64,000 bases of DNA from Pseudoclavibacter sp. AY1H1 (GTDB taxonomy: Bacteria > Actinomycetota > Actinomycetes > Actinomycetales > Microbacteriaceae). Location: the NCBI RefSeq assembly GCF_002931055.1, contig NZ_PSXX01000005.1:76701-140700 (forward strand), written 5' to 3'. Made by a program: the position numbers and the translations under genes. Positions 44,490 to 52,620 of the stretch are shown piece by piece. A model generated the notes under the pieces. It was not told the DNA's origin, searched no databases, and saw only the letters and a program-made list of their open reading frames with translations. Numbering within the stretch: position 1 is the stretch's first letter; every line of letters begins with the position of its first letter.

Positions 44490-46196
44490 ATGCACATCGA
44501 CGTGAAGATCCGGGCCCACGAGATCCTCACCATGGACCGGGCGCGACCGAAGGCGAGCTGCGTCGGAATCCTCAACGGACGCATCGTCGGGTTCGACCAG
44601 GACCTCACCGGCATCAGTGCTCGCGAGGAGATCGACTTCGGCGACGCCTGCATCACCCCGGGATTCATCGACGCGCACTGCCACACAGCATGGTGGGGGC
44701 TCAGCCTCGGGGCGGTCGACGCCGGCGACAGCCCCACCTACGCATCCCTGTACGGCGCGATAGAGGCAGCTGTCGCTGCGGTCGACGACGAGCCTGGCGC
44801 CTGGATCCACGTGACGGGCTTCAATCAGGCTCGCTATGACGGCAGATACCCCAGCCTCGAGCGGCTCGACGAGATCACCGGTGATCACCCGCTCTCCATG
44901 CGCCACACGTCTGGACACGCCTCCATCGTCAACACCGAGACGCTTCGAAGGATCGGCGTCTTCCGGGACGGCTTCGAACCGCCAGCAGGCGGAGCTGTCC
45001 TCCTGGACGAGAGCGGTGCACCGACCGGTGTGCTCGAAGAGGCAGCGCAAGGCCTTGTCCAGGCACTGCTCATGCCCTACTCGCAGGATGTGCTCGTGGA
45101 CGCGATCGAAGCTGCAACCGCCAGGTACGCCGCCGAGGGCATCACCAGCTTCTCCGAGGCCGGCGTCGGCGGCGGCTGGATCGGGCACAGCCCTGTCGAG
45201 GTGGCCGCCTACCAGGCCGCGGCCGAGCGAGGCTCATTGCACGCTCGCGCTCAGCTCATGCCGGCCGCAGACGCCCTCCGTCCGCTCCACGCGCACCCAG
45301 CCGACTTCCACGGCCATGGCGAGGGGAGGGGCCTCGATCTGGGCGTGCGCTTCGGCTTCGGGACCGACGAGGTGCGGTTCGGGCACGTCAAGGTGTTCCT
45401 GGACGGGTCACTGCTCGGCGCGACGGCAGCCGTGACCGAGGACTTCTGCGGGCACGACCACAATCGCGGGTACCTGCTCGATGAGCCTGCGCACTACCGA
45501 GAGCAGGCGCTCGCCATCTACCGCTCGGGCTGGCCGCTTGCGCTGCACGCCATCGGCGACGCCGCCATCGACCTCGCTCTGGACCTGATCGAGGAAGCGC
45601 ACTCGCTCTACGGCCCCCTCCCGGCGCCGTGCAGGATCGAGCATTTCGGGATCGCCCGACCAGACCAGGTCACACGCGCCGGGCGCCTGCGAATCGCCGT
45701 GACCCCTCAAGCAGGGTTCATCGGGCCCCTCGGCGACCAGATCCTCAAGCGGGTCGGGGCAGGACGCCGCGACTGGCTCTACCGTGGGCGGTCGATCATC
45801 GATGCCGGGGGGATCCTCACCGGCTCGTCGGATCTGCCAGTGGCAGACAACAATCTCAGGAGAGGCATGCAGTCAGCCGTGGACCGCCTCACCGCGGGCG
45901 GCGAGATCCTCGGGACGCGCGAGGGAATCACGCCGGAAGAAGCACTGCGGACGCACACGGAGTGGGCCGCGAAGGCAACGGGGCAGCTGCGAGACAAGGG
46001 CACCCTCGAGGTCGGCAAGCTCGCCGACATGACCGTGCTCGCGTCCTCGCCGATCTCGGCGACGGATATCTCGGCGATCGAGGTCGTCGCGACAGTACTG
46101 GGCGGAGAGCTCAGCTACGACTCGCGGAGCTCCGCCGTTGGCGGCCCGGCCCCGATTCCCACGACGATCAGAGACAAGAGAGCAGGAGCAAGATGA
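44490..46196 (+). CDS. YtcJ-like metal-dependent amidohydrolase
   Basis: This 568-aa enzyme is of the amidohydrolase 3 superfamily. The HxH metal motif is in TPGFIDAHCHTAW, further candidate ligands lie in RHTSGHAS and ALHAIGDAAIDLA, and a late Asp is in GSSDLPVAD. The composite N- and C-terminal beta domain is present (ADMTVLASSPIS at the end). Such proteins hydrolyse cyclic or N-substituted amides; the substrate is unknown. The stop overlaps the downstream gene by ATGA. Position after the MHS transporter suggests cytoplasmic cleavage of an imported amide. Confidence 0.87.
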   Translation: MHIDVKIRAHEILTMDRARPKASCVGILNGRIVGFDQDLTGISAREEIDFGDACITPGFIDAHCHTAWWGLSLGAVDAGDSPTYASLYGAIEAAVAAVDDEPGAWIHVTGFNQARYDGRYPSLERLDEITGDHPLSMRHTSGHASIVNTETLRRIGVFRDGFEPPAGGAVLLDESGAPTGVLEEAAQGLVQALLMPYSQDVLVDAIEAATARYAAEGITSFSEAGVGGGWIGHSPVEVAAYQAAAERGSLHARAQLMPAADALRPLHAHPADFHGHGEGRGLDLGVRFGFGTDEVRFGHVKVFLDGSLLGATAAVTEDFCGHDHNRGYLLDEPAHYREQALAIYRSGWPLALHAIGDAAIDLALDLIEEAHSLYGPLPAPCRIEHFGIARPDQVTRAGRLRIAVTPQAGFIGPLGDQILKRVGAGRRDWLYRGRSIIDAGGILTGSSDLPVADNNLRRGMQSAVDRLTAGGEILGTREGITPEEALRTHTEWAAKATGQLRDKGTLEVGKLADMTVLASSPISATDISAIEVVATVLGGELSYDSRSSAVGGPAPIPTTIRDKRAGAR

Positions 46197-47005
46197 ACGT
46201 GTCCGATGCGACCGCCCAGAGCACACCCCCGACCGGGGGCAGGCAAGCTCCCGGCACCCCTGGCGAGACAGCGGAGGGTCTGCGAGAAGTCCTCCATGCG
46301 CAAGCACGCTTCGACGAAGCCCTCTCTCACCTGGACGCCGGGGATCTGCGGGACGCCTCGCTCCTCCCCGGTTGGACGCGCGCCCATGTCATCGCGCACG
46401 TGGCCTACAACGCACGCGCGCTGGCTCGCCTCGTGGACTGGGCGGCGACTGGGTCTCGGAACCCCATGTACGAATCCCGAGCGGCACGCGATGCAGAGAT
46501 CGAGGCCGGGTCTCAGCTGACCGCCGCGCAGCTGGCACGACTCTCGGCGGCGGAGGCGCGGAGCTTCGAGGCCGCCTGGTCCGCGCTCCCCGAGGACCGC
46601 TGGGACTACCAGGTCCGGGACGGACGGGGGTCGCCACTCGCGGTGAGGGACACGCTGGAGCTGAGAACCCGCGAGCTGTGGATGCACCTCATCGACCTCG
46701 ACGCCGGAGTCACCCCGAGCGACGTCCCCGCCGTCCTCCAGCGACGCATCCTGCAGGAGGTCCTGGACACCTGGGCTCGTCACGACCACTTCGTCAGTGC
46801 CGTGGCGACGGATGACCGGAGCGCGTTCCACCCGTGGGCCTCGGCCGAATGCGGGCCAGGGGTCCGAGACACGGACCTGCGGGTCTCCGGCACGCTCTCC
46901 GACCTGCTCGCATGGGCAACTGGTCGGTCGCTGTCGGGAGTTGCGGCCGCAGACTTCCAGGGCCGGCCACTCGACACCGCGCCGCCCGCCAAACCCTGGA
47001 TCTAG
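46193..47005 (+). CDS. Mycothiol-dependent maleylpyruvate isomerase (MDMPI) family protein
   Basis: This 270-aa DinB-like helical protein has LLPGWTRAHVIAHVAYNARA, the usual N-terminal metal-site helix of the MDMPI family. A C-terminal domain follows from about residue 150. Family members isomerise or transfer using mycothiol, an actinobacterial thiol. It is translationally coupled to the amidohydrolase, which suggests a role in processing the hydrolysis product. Maleylpyruvate itself is not implied; there are no aromatic ring-cleavage genes in the window. Confidence 0.82.
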   Translation: MNVSDATAQSTPPTGGRQAPGTPGETAEGLREVLHAQARFDEALSHLDAGDLRDASLLPGWTRAHVIAHVAYNARALARLVDWAATGSRNPMYESRAARDAEIEAGSQLTAAQLARLSAAEARSFEAAWSALPEDRWDYQVRDGRGSPLAVRDTLELRTRELWMHLIDLDAGVTPSDVPAVLQRRILQEVLDTWARHDHFVSAVATDDRSAFHPWASAECGPGVRDTDLRVSGTLSDLLAWATGRSLSGVAAADFQGRPLDTAPPAKPWI

Positions 47006-47054
47006 GCGCCTTCTCGGAGCACCAGGCGACCGAGGCGGACGCCGTCACGGCGGC

Positions 47055-48224
47055 TTACGCCGTACTCGCCCGCGGCGTCCAGTCTCGCGAGAGCATCATG
47101 ACGAGGAGCGCGACGACGGTGAGCGCCGCGGCGACCCAGATTGGCGCGAGCGCCCCCACCCCCAGTGCGAGCCCGAGCGCACCGAGTACCGGTCCGGCGG
47201 CCGCCCCGATGTTCAGGGCAGCGGTCGCGTAGGAGCCGGCCATCGTGGGCGCTGCGGAGGCTTCGTACAGGACTCGGGCGATGAACGTGCTGCCGACTCC
47301 GAACGAGAGCACCCCGAGCACGAGGACCAGAGCGAGGAGCAACGCAGGGTGGGTGGCGCCGCAGGCCATCGCGATCCATCCGGCCAGCAGCAGTGGGCCG
47401 CCGACGGCGAGGGCAAGGCCGGGGCGCTGATCGGACATCCGACCCGCGATCGTGACGCCGAGGAACGAGCCGACGCCGAACAGCACCAGCGCGACAGGAA
47501 CCCACCCTTCGTCGAGCCCCGCAGTGTCGGTCACCACCGGTGCCAGGAACGTGAACGCCGCGAAGGTGCCGCCGTTGATGAGCGCGCCGAGCCCCATCGC
47601 TCGCAGGAGCCTCGGTGACGCCAGCTGAGCGAGCTCGGCGCGCAGACTCGGCGCGACGCCGCTCGCCTCGTCCCGAGCGTTCCTCTGCGGGATGCCCCGG
47701 ACGATCCCGATGAGGGCGGGGACACAGAGGATCGCGATCCCCCAGAACGTCGCGCGCCACCCCAGCGCGGTGCCGAGCAGAGCGCCCGCGGGCACGCCAG
47801 CGACGGTGGCGATCGTCGTGCCGGACAGCAGGATCGACAGCGCACGCCCCTTCCGGTCCGGCGGAACGAGTGTCGTGGCGACGCCGAGGGCTACCGCGAG
47901 GAACCCCGCGTTCGCGAGCGCACCGAGCACCCGCGTGACGATCAGAGGCGGGAACGACGTCGCCACCGCGCCGACGACGTGGCATCCCGCGAACATGCAG
48001 AGACAGACGATGAGCGTCAGCCGCGGTGGCCAGCGTCGAGCGAACGCCGCCATAGCGGGCGCACCGACGACCATGCCGATCGCGAAGGCCGAGGTCAGGA
48101 GACCCGCGGTGCCGACCGAGACGTGGAGGTCTGCGGCTATCGCGGGAAGCAGACCCGCGAGCATGAATTCGGATGTGCCCATGACGAAGACGGCCAGGGC
48201 AAGCAGGTACAGGGCAAAGGGCAT
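47055..48224 (-). CDS. Cmx-like drug efflux MFS transporter
   Basis: This 389-aa DHA1-type MFS transporter begins PFALYLLALAVFVMGTSEFM, as in actinobacterial chloramphenicol exporters of the Cmx/CmlR type. Twelve helices are predicted, and loop 2-3 reads AFARRWPPRLTL. Resistance cannot be claimed from family membership alone. It converges on the MDMPI gene with 50 bases between stops. It lies upstream of the tpi-like gene on the same strand but separated by 180 bases. Confidence 0.85.
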   Translation of the reverse strand: MPFALYLLALAVFVMGTSEFMLAGLLPAIAADLHVSVGTAGLLTSAFAIGMVVGAPAMAAFARRWPPRLTLIVCLCMFAGCHVVGAVATSFPPLIVTRVLGALANAGFLAVALGVATTLVPPDRKGRALSILLSGTTIATVAGVPAGALLGTALGWRATFWGIAILCVPALIGIVRGIPQRNARDEASGVAPSLRAELAQLASPRLLRAMGLGALINGGTFAAFTFLAPVVTDTAGLDEGWVPVALVLFGVGSFLGVTIAGRMSDQRPGLALAVGGPLLLAGWIAMACGATHPALLLALVLVLGVLSFGVGSTFIARVLYEASAAPTMAGSYATAALNIGAAAGPVLGALGLALGVGALAPIWVAAALTVVALLVMMLSRDWTPRASTA

Positions 48225-48404
48225 CGAGGACTCCGAGGTGAGCGATCAAGAGAGGGAACTCCTGTCACCACGGCCAGCTGCCCGAGAGAGCGGACTCACA
48301 CCCGCAGCGTGCGGGGCGGTACGACTGATTAGCGGTTCGCGGGGCTGGCGGTGTGACCGGCAGCCCCTGACCTGTCTGACTCGGGACTCGACATGACCAG
48401 CACC

Positions 48405-49208
48405 CTACCCGCGATCGATGCGTGGCGCATTGCTCGCCAGCTGGTCCTGCACCGCTCGCACTTCGCGGACGGTCTCCAGGAAGCCTGCCGCCCGGAGGCC
48501 GAAGCGTCCGAGGAAGACGCCATCGGGGTGCCCCGCGCCGAGCTCTTCCGCGGCATCCCAGATGGCGGCGAAGGTCCCCGGCCCGGCGCTGCCGCCGTAG
48601 AGGATGCGCACGTCCCCCGAGCGACCGGCGAGCTGCCCGCGGATATGCGCGATGGTGGCCGCCACGTAGTCGCCGGGGGCCGGCTCGGGCTGCCCGATCG
48701 CCCAGCTCGGCTCGTAGGCGACGACGATCGGCCGGTCGCCGGGAACATCCGCGAACGCCTCCGTCAGCTGCCGGTCGATGATCGACCTGGCCGCCTCACC
48801 CCGTTCCGGCTCCCCGGCGATCAGGATGGGGACCACTCCCGCGTCGGACGCGGCACGGCACTTCTGTCGCACGTCGGCGAGGGTCTCGCCGAGGAGCTTC
48901 GCGCGCTCGGGGTGCCCGACCATGACCAGCGTCGCACCGACCTCCGACAGCACCTCGGCCGCCGTCTCGCCGGTGAAGGCCCCGAGACCGAAGGGCGAGA
49001 CATCCTGCGCCCCGACCTGCGCTCCGATCTCGTCGAGCGCGTTGCCTGCGATCGAGATGACCGGGTCGGGCGTGCAGAGGAAGATGCCGTCGCCGCTGCG
49101 GGGACTCCCCCTCAGCTCGCCCACGACCTCGGCGACCCAGGCTCGCGTGTCGGCGAGGGTCGCGTAGGACTTCGAGCTGTGACCGATCATCATGGCTGGC
49201 AGCGTCAT
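48405..49208 (-). CDS. Non-canonical triosephosphate isomerase family protein
   Basis: This 267-aa TIM-superfamily isomerase has His99 in VGHPERA, Glu166 in AYEPSWAIG and Lys13 in GHSSKSY, which replace or match canonical catalytic residues. The usual GNWKM motif is changed to GHSSKSY, and loop 6 reads WAIGQPEP instead of WAIGTG. Such paralogues (EryH, DerI or LerI in tetritol pathways) isomerise tetrulose phosphates. It is divergent from glpD with a candidate operator between. GAFTGE and YGGSAGP are retained. A tetrulose-phosphate role is inferred; triose activity cannot be excluded. Confidence 0.85.
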   Translation of the reverse strand: MTLPAMMIGHSSKSYATLADTRAWVAEVVGELRGSPRSGDGIFLCTPDPVISIAGNALDEIGAQVGAQDVSPFGLGAFTGETAAEVLSEVGATLVMVGHPERAKLLGETLADVRQKCRAASDAGVVPILIAGEPERGEAARSIIDRQLTEAFADVPGDRPIVVAYEPSWAIGQPEPAPGDYVAATIAHIRGQLAGRSGDVRILYGGSAGPGTFAAIWDAAEELGAGHPDGVFLGRFGLRAAGFLETVREVRAVQDQLASNAPRIDRG

Positions 49209-49282
49209 CGCTGTTCCTCCGTAGTCGTGGCGTTCAGGGTCGTCGAGGACACTCTCAGCAGCGCACTCGCCGCAAGTCTAAT

Positions 49283-49312
49283 CCTGTGCGAACATGTACG
49301 TACAACTTCGTT
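49283..49312. promoter_or_regulatory. Weak operator between tpi-like gene and glpD
   Basis: A decamer CATGTACGTA (49293-49302), flanked by partly matching units, contains the 10-bp palindrome TGTACGTACA. It is the least convincing of the five sites. It lies 36 bases from the glpD start and 75 bases from the tpi-like start. Confidence 0.5.
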
Positions 49313-49347
49313 TCGCGGCCTGGCCGCACGACCGGGTCAGGAGCACC

Positions 49348-51012
49348 ATGGCAACGACGCCGAGCACTTCCCTCCACCGCGGACTCCCGCGTGCGAGCCC
49401 ACGCGAACTCGCGAGCCGCACCTTCGACGTCATCGTCGTCGGCGCCGGCATCAACGGCGCCGCCGTCGCCCGCGAAGCCGCCATGCGCGGCCTGAGCGTC
49501 GCCCTCCTCGAACGCAGCGACTTCGGCGAGGGCACGTCCGCCTGGAACTCCCGCCTCATCCACGGCGGCCTCCGCTACCTGGAGCACGGGGAGATCCCCC
49601 TCGTCTACGAGTCGCTCCACGACCGCGAGGCGCTCCTCCACATCGCGCCGCACCTCATCGAGCCCATGCCCTTCATCGTGCCGCTCTACAAGCACAATCA
49701 CCTCCCCGGCTGGATGTTCCGGATCGGGATGATCCTCTACGACGTGCTCTCCCTCCAGAAATCGCTGCCGTCGCATCGGCACCTCGGCGTGAAGGAGCTC
49801 GCCACCGAGTTCCCCGGCCTCCGCCGCAGAGGCCTCGGCGGCGGACTCCACTATTACGATGCGCAGATCGCGTACCCGGAGCGACTCGTGCTCGAGACGA
49901 TCCTGAGCGCAAGCGACGCTGGCGCGCGCGTCGCGAACTACACGAGCGTGGACAGCCTCGTCCGCGACGGCACCGCCGTGACCGGAGTGGAGGCCACCGA
50001 CCTGACGAGCGGCGAGCGCTTCACGGTGCGCGGCCAGACCGTCGTCAACGCGGCAGGCCCCTGGCTCGACGAGCTCTCCCTGCCCGCGGGAGTGAAGCGG
50101 CAGATCGGCGGCACCACCGGCACGCACCTCGTCGTCGACGAGTTCCCGGGCGCCCCGACCGCCACCATCTACTACGAGGCGTTCACCGACAACCGCGCGA
50201 TCCTCGTCATCCCCTGGAACGGCAAGTACCTCATCGGCACGACCGACGACCGCTTCGACGGCGACCCGGGCAAGGCGCGCGGCACCGCGGCGGAGGTCGA
50301 GTACATCCTCAAGGAGACGAACCTCGTCATCCCACAGGCGAAGCTCACCAAGGCCGACGTGCTCTACAGCTACACCGGAGTCCGCCCCCTGCCCTTCGTC
50401 GACGCCGCCAAGACCGGTGCCATCTCGCGCAGCCACATCATCACCGCCCACGACGACCGCCTGGGCCTCGTGAGCATCGTCGGCGGCAAGCTCACGCCGC
50501 ACCTCAGCCTCGCGAAGGAGACCGTCGACCTCATCGCCGACAAGCTCCTCGGGCGGAAGCTGCCCGCCTCCGGCGCGGCCAAGGCCACCCTGCCCGGCGC
50601 ATCCTGGAGCAAGTGGCCGAGCACGTCCCTGCGGCGCACGAACCTCAGACGCGACCTCCCGTGGGACGAGGCGATCTCCGACCGCCTCGTCCGCGTCTAC
50701 GGCGCCCGCGCCCTCGAGATCGCCGCCCTCGCCGCGGAGAGGACGCAGCTCGCGGCGGTCATCGGCGAAGGCCCCTCCGCCATCGTCGCCGCTGAGATCG
50801 TGTTCGCCATCGAGCAGGAGAGCGCCGTGCACCTCAGCGACATCCTGCATCGGCGCACGATGGTCGGCCTCGAGGGCGACCTCGCCGTCTCCGTCGCCGA
50901 GGAGTCGGCGGCCGTCGCGGCGGATGCGGCCGGTTGGTCGGCAGAGCGCGTCACCCAGGAGCTCGCCGACCACGCCGCGTACATCACTCGCTTCCGCGGC
51001 GGGCTCGACTAG
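49348..51012 (+). CDS. glpD: Glycerol-3-phosphate dehydrogenase
   Basis: This 554-aa FAD enzyme oxidises sn-glycerol-3-phosphate to DHAP and feeds electrons to the quinone pool. The FAD motif VIVVGAGINGAAVAREAAMRG and the segment TSAWNSRLIHGGLRYLE are conserved. A C-terminal domain follows after about residue 400. The ATG at 49348 has AGGAG upstream. It is divergent from the tpi-like gene. With GlpK it completes glycerol dissimilation. EryB enzymes of erythritol catabolism belong to the same family, so tetritol phosphate is an alternative. Confidence 0.93.
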   Translation: MATTPSTSLHRGLPRASPRELASRTFDVIVVGAGINGAAVAREAAMRGLSVALLERSDFGEGTSAWNSRLIHGGLRYLEHGEIPLVYESLHDREALLHIAPHLIEPMPFIVPLYKHNHLPGWMFRIGMILYDVLSLQKSLPSHRHLGVKELATEFPGLRRRGLGGGLHYYDAQIAYPERLVLETILSASDAGARVANYTSVDSLVRDGTAVTGVEATDLTSGERFTVRGQTVVNAAGPWLDELSLPAGVKRQIGGTTGTHLVVDEFPGAPTATIYYEAFTDNRAILVIPWNGKYLIGTTDDRFDGDPGKARGTAAEVEYILKETNLVIPQAKLTKADVLYSYTGVRPLPFVDAAKTGAISRSHIITAHDDRLGLVSIVGGKLTPHLSLAKETVDLIADKLLGRKLPASGAAKATLPGASWSKWPSTSLRRTNLRRDLPWDEAISDRLVRVYGARALEIAALAAERTQLAAVIGEGPSAIVAAEIVFAIEQESAVHLSDILHRRTMVGLEGDLAVSVAEESAAVAADAAGWSAERVTQELADHAAYITRFRGGLD

Positions 51013-51022
51013 CCACCCGATC

Positions 51023-51068
51023 GACGTGCCCCTGGCTGGCTCCCCACGCAGCCGGCCAGGGGCACGTC
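51023..51068 (+). terminator. Terminator of glpD
   Basis: A 14-bp perfect stem (51023-51036 with 51055-51068), extended by four further pairs including one wobble, with a 10-nt loop lies 11 bases after the glpD stop. Confidence 0.88.
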
Positions 51069-51081
51069 CTAGACTCGACTG

Positions 51082-52620
51082 GTGCCACTCACCCGCACGC
51101 TCATCGACACCGCCGCCCGCAGGCCCGATCGCATCGCGCTCGCCGGCGACGGCGAGCGGCTCACCTACCGTCAGCTCTCCCGCTCGTGCGCAGCGGTGCG
51201 CGCGGGGGTGGAGACCCTCCTCGGCTCGTCCGAACCCGTCGCGCTCGGCGCCTCGTCGGCTGAGACACGAGGCGTGCCGATCGTGGCCGTCTCGCTGTCG
51301 CGCGCGATCGACGCTGCGCGGCTCCTCACCGGCACCATCACCTTCCGGGCCGTCGCCGCTGTCCTCGACCCACTGTGGCCGCTCGAGCACCGGCTCGAGA
51401 TCCTGCAGCGCGTCGAACCCGCACTGGTGATCACCGACGACCCCAGCTTCGAGGAGCGCCTCCGGGCCTCCCCCTTCGCCGGGACCGTCGTCTCCCTCGC
51501 CACGTTCGACTCGGTGGCGGCGGACGCCCTCGCTCGGCGAGGCGACTCGGCGCCTGGCCCCGAGGTCCGACCCCGCGACGAGCCGTTCCTTCTGCTGTTC
51601 ACCTCGGGCACGACCGACCTCCCCAAAGGCTTCCTGCGAACCCGGGGCAGCTGGGACCACAATGTGGACATCAGCCGCAGGTACCTCGGCATCGAGGACG
51701 GCCGCTCGACGATCGCACCGGGCCCGCTCTCCTACAGCCTCACGCTCTACGCGCTCGTCGAGGTCCTCGCGACTGGCGGCTCCCTCTTCCTGCAGAGCCG
51801 CTTCGACGCGCAGGCCACCGCGCGGACCATCTCGACCGACCGCGTCGAGCGCCTCGTCGGCGTGCCCGCGATGCTGCTCGCGATCCTGCAGGCCGCACGT
51901 CGCACCGAGCAGCCGCTCGGCTCCCTGCTCGAGGTCATCACTGGCGGCGCGAACCAGCCGGAGCACATCCGCCGCAGCTTCGAGGAGACGCTCCCGACGG
52001 CGCACCTGCGCAGCTACTACGGCGCCTCCGAGATCGGCTTCATCGGGTACAGCGACGCGGGCGACGGCACGAGCCTCACTCCCTTTGGCGGCGTCGAGGT
52101 GAGCGTGCGCGACGAATCTGGTGCGGAGGTGCCCACCGGCGAGACGGGCACGCTCCACATCAGGGTCGGCTCAGCCGTCGAGCGCTACCTCGCCGCGACG
52201 AGCGCAGAGCGCATCACGGATGCCGACGGCTGGGCCAGCGTCGGCGACCTCGCCTCGTTCGCGGGCGGGCGCATCCAGCTGCTCGGCCGTGCAGGTGACG
52301 TCGCGGTCTCCGGCGGCCACAAGGTGTCCCTGCCCCAGGTCGAACGCGCGCTCGCATCCCTGCCCGGCTGCGAGCAGTGCTGTGCCGTCGCCCTCCCAGA
52401 CGCCACGCTCGGCTCGATCGTGGCGGTCGTCGTCGAGGGCGAGGCGGAGTCGCTGCCCGCCAAGACGCGGATGCTCGCGCACCTGCGTGCGCACCTGGCG
52501 CCGCAGTTCGTCCCCCACCGCCTCTACCGTGCCCGCGTCCTGCCGAGGACCGCCGGCGGGAAGATCCGCCGCGCCGCCGTGCTCGAGCTCGTCGACTCGG
52601 GCGACGCGGACCGGCTGTGA
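51082..52620 (+). CDS. ANL-superfamily acyl/aryl-AMP ligase
   Basis: This 512-aa adenylating enzyme has the phosphate-binding loop LLLFTSGTTDLPKGF, the motif SYYGASEIGFIGY and the terminal lysine in PRTAGGKIRR. These mark an acyl-CoA synthetase or acyl-AMP ligase with both domains. The GTG at 51082 follows the glpD terminator by 13 bases. It overlaps the ketoacyl synthase gene as GTGA, so the two are coupled. The acyl substrate and whether the acceptor is CoA or a carrier protein are unknown. Confidence 0.87.
   Translation: MPLTRTLIDTAARRPDRIALAGDGERLTYRQLSRSCAAVRAGVETLLGSSEPVALGASSAETRGVPIVAVSLSRAIDAARLLTGTITFRAVAAVLDPLWPLEHRLEILQRVEPALVITDDPSFEERLRASPFAGTVVSLATFDSVAADALARRGDSAPGPEVRPRDEPFLLLFTSGTTDLPKGFLRTRGSWDHNVDISRRYLGIEDGRSTIAPGPLSYSLTLYALVEVLATGGSLFLQSRFDAQATARTISTDRVERLVGVPAMLLAILQAARRTEQPLGSLLEVITGGANQPEHIRRSFEETLPTAHLRSYYGASEIGFIGYSDAGDGTSLTPFGGVEVSVRDESGAEVPTGETGTLHIRVGSAVERYLAATSAERITDADGWASVGDLASFAGGRIQLLGRAGDVAVSGGHKVSLPQVERALASLPGCEQCCAVALPDATLGSIVAVVVEGEAESLPAKTRMLAHLRAHLAPQFVPHRLYRARVLPRTAGGKIRRAAVLELVDSGDADRL

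Noticed and set aside
49255-52158. A 967-aa minus-strand open frame across glpD and the ANL ligase
   Set aside because: It is antisense to two convincing genes and has no recognisable motif.
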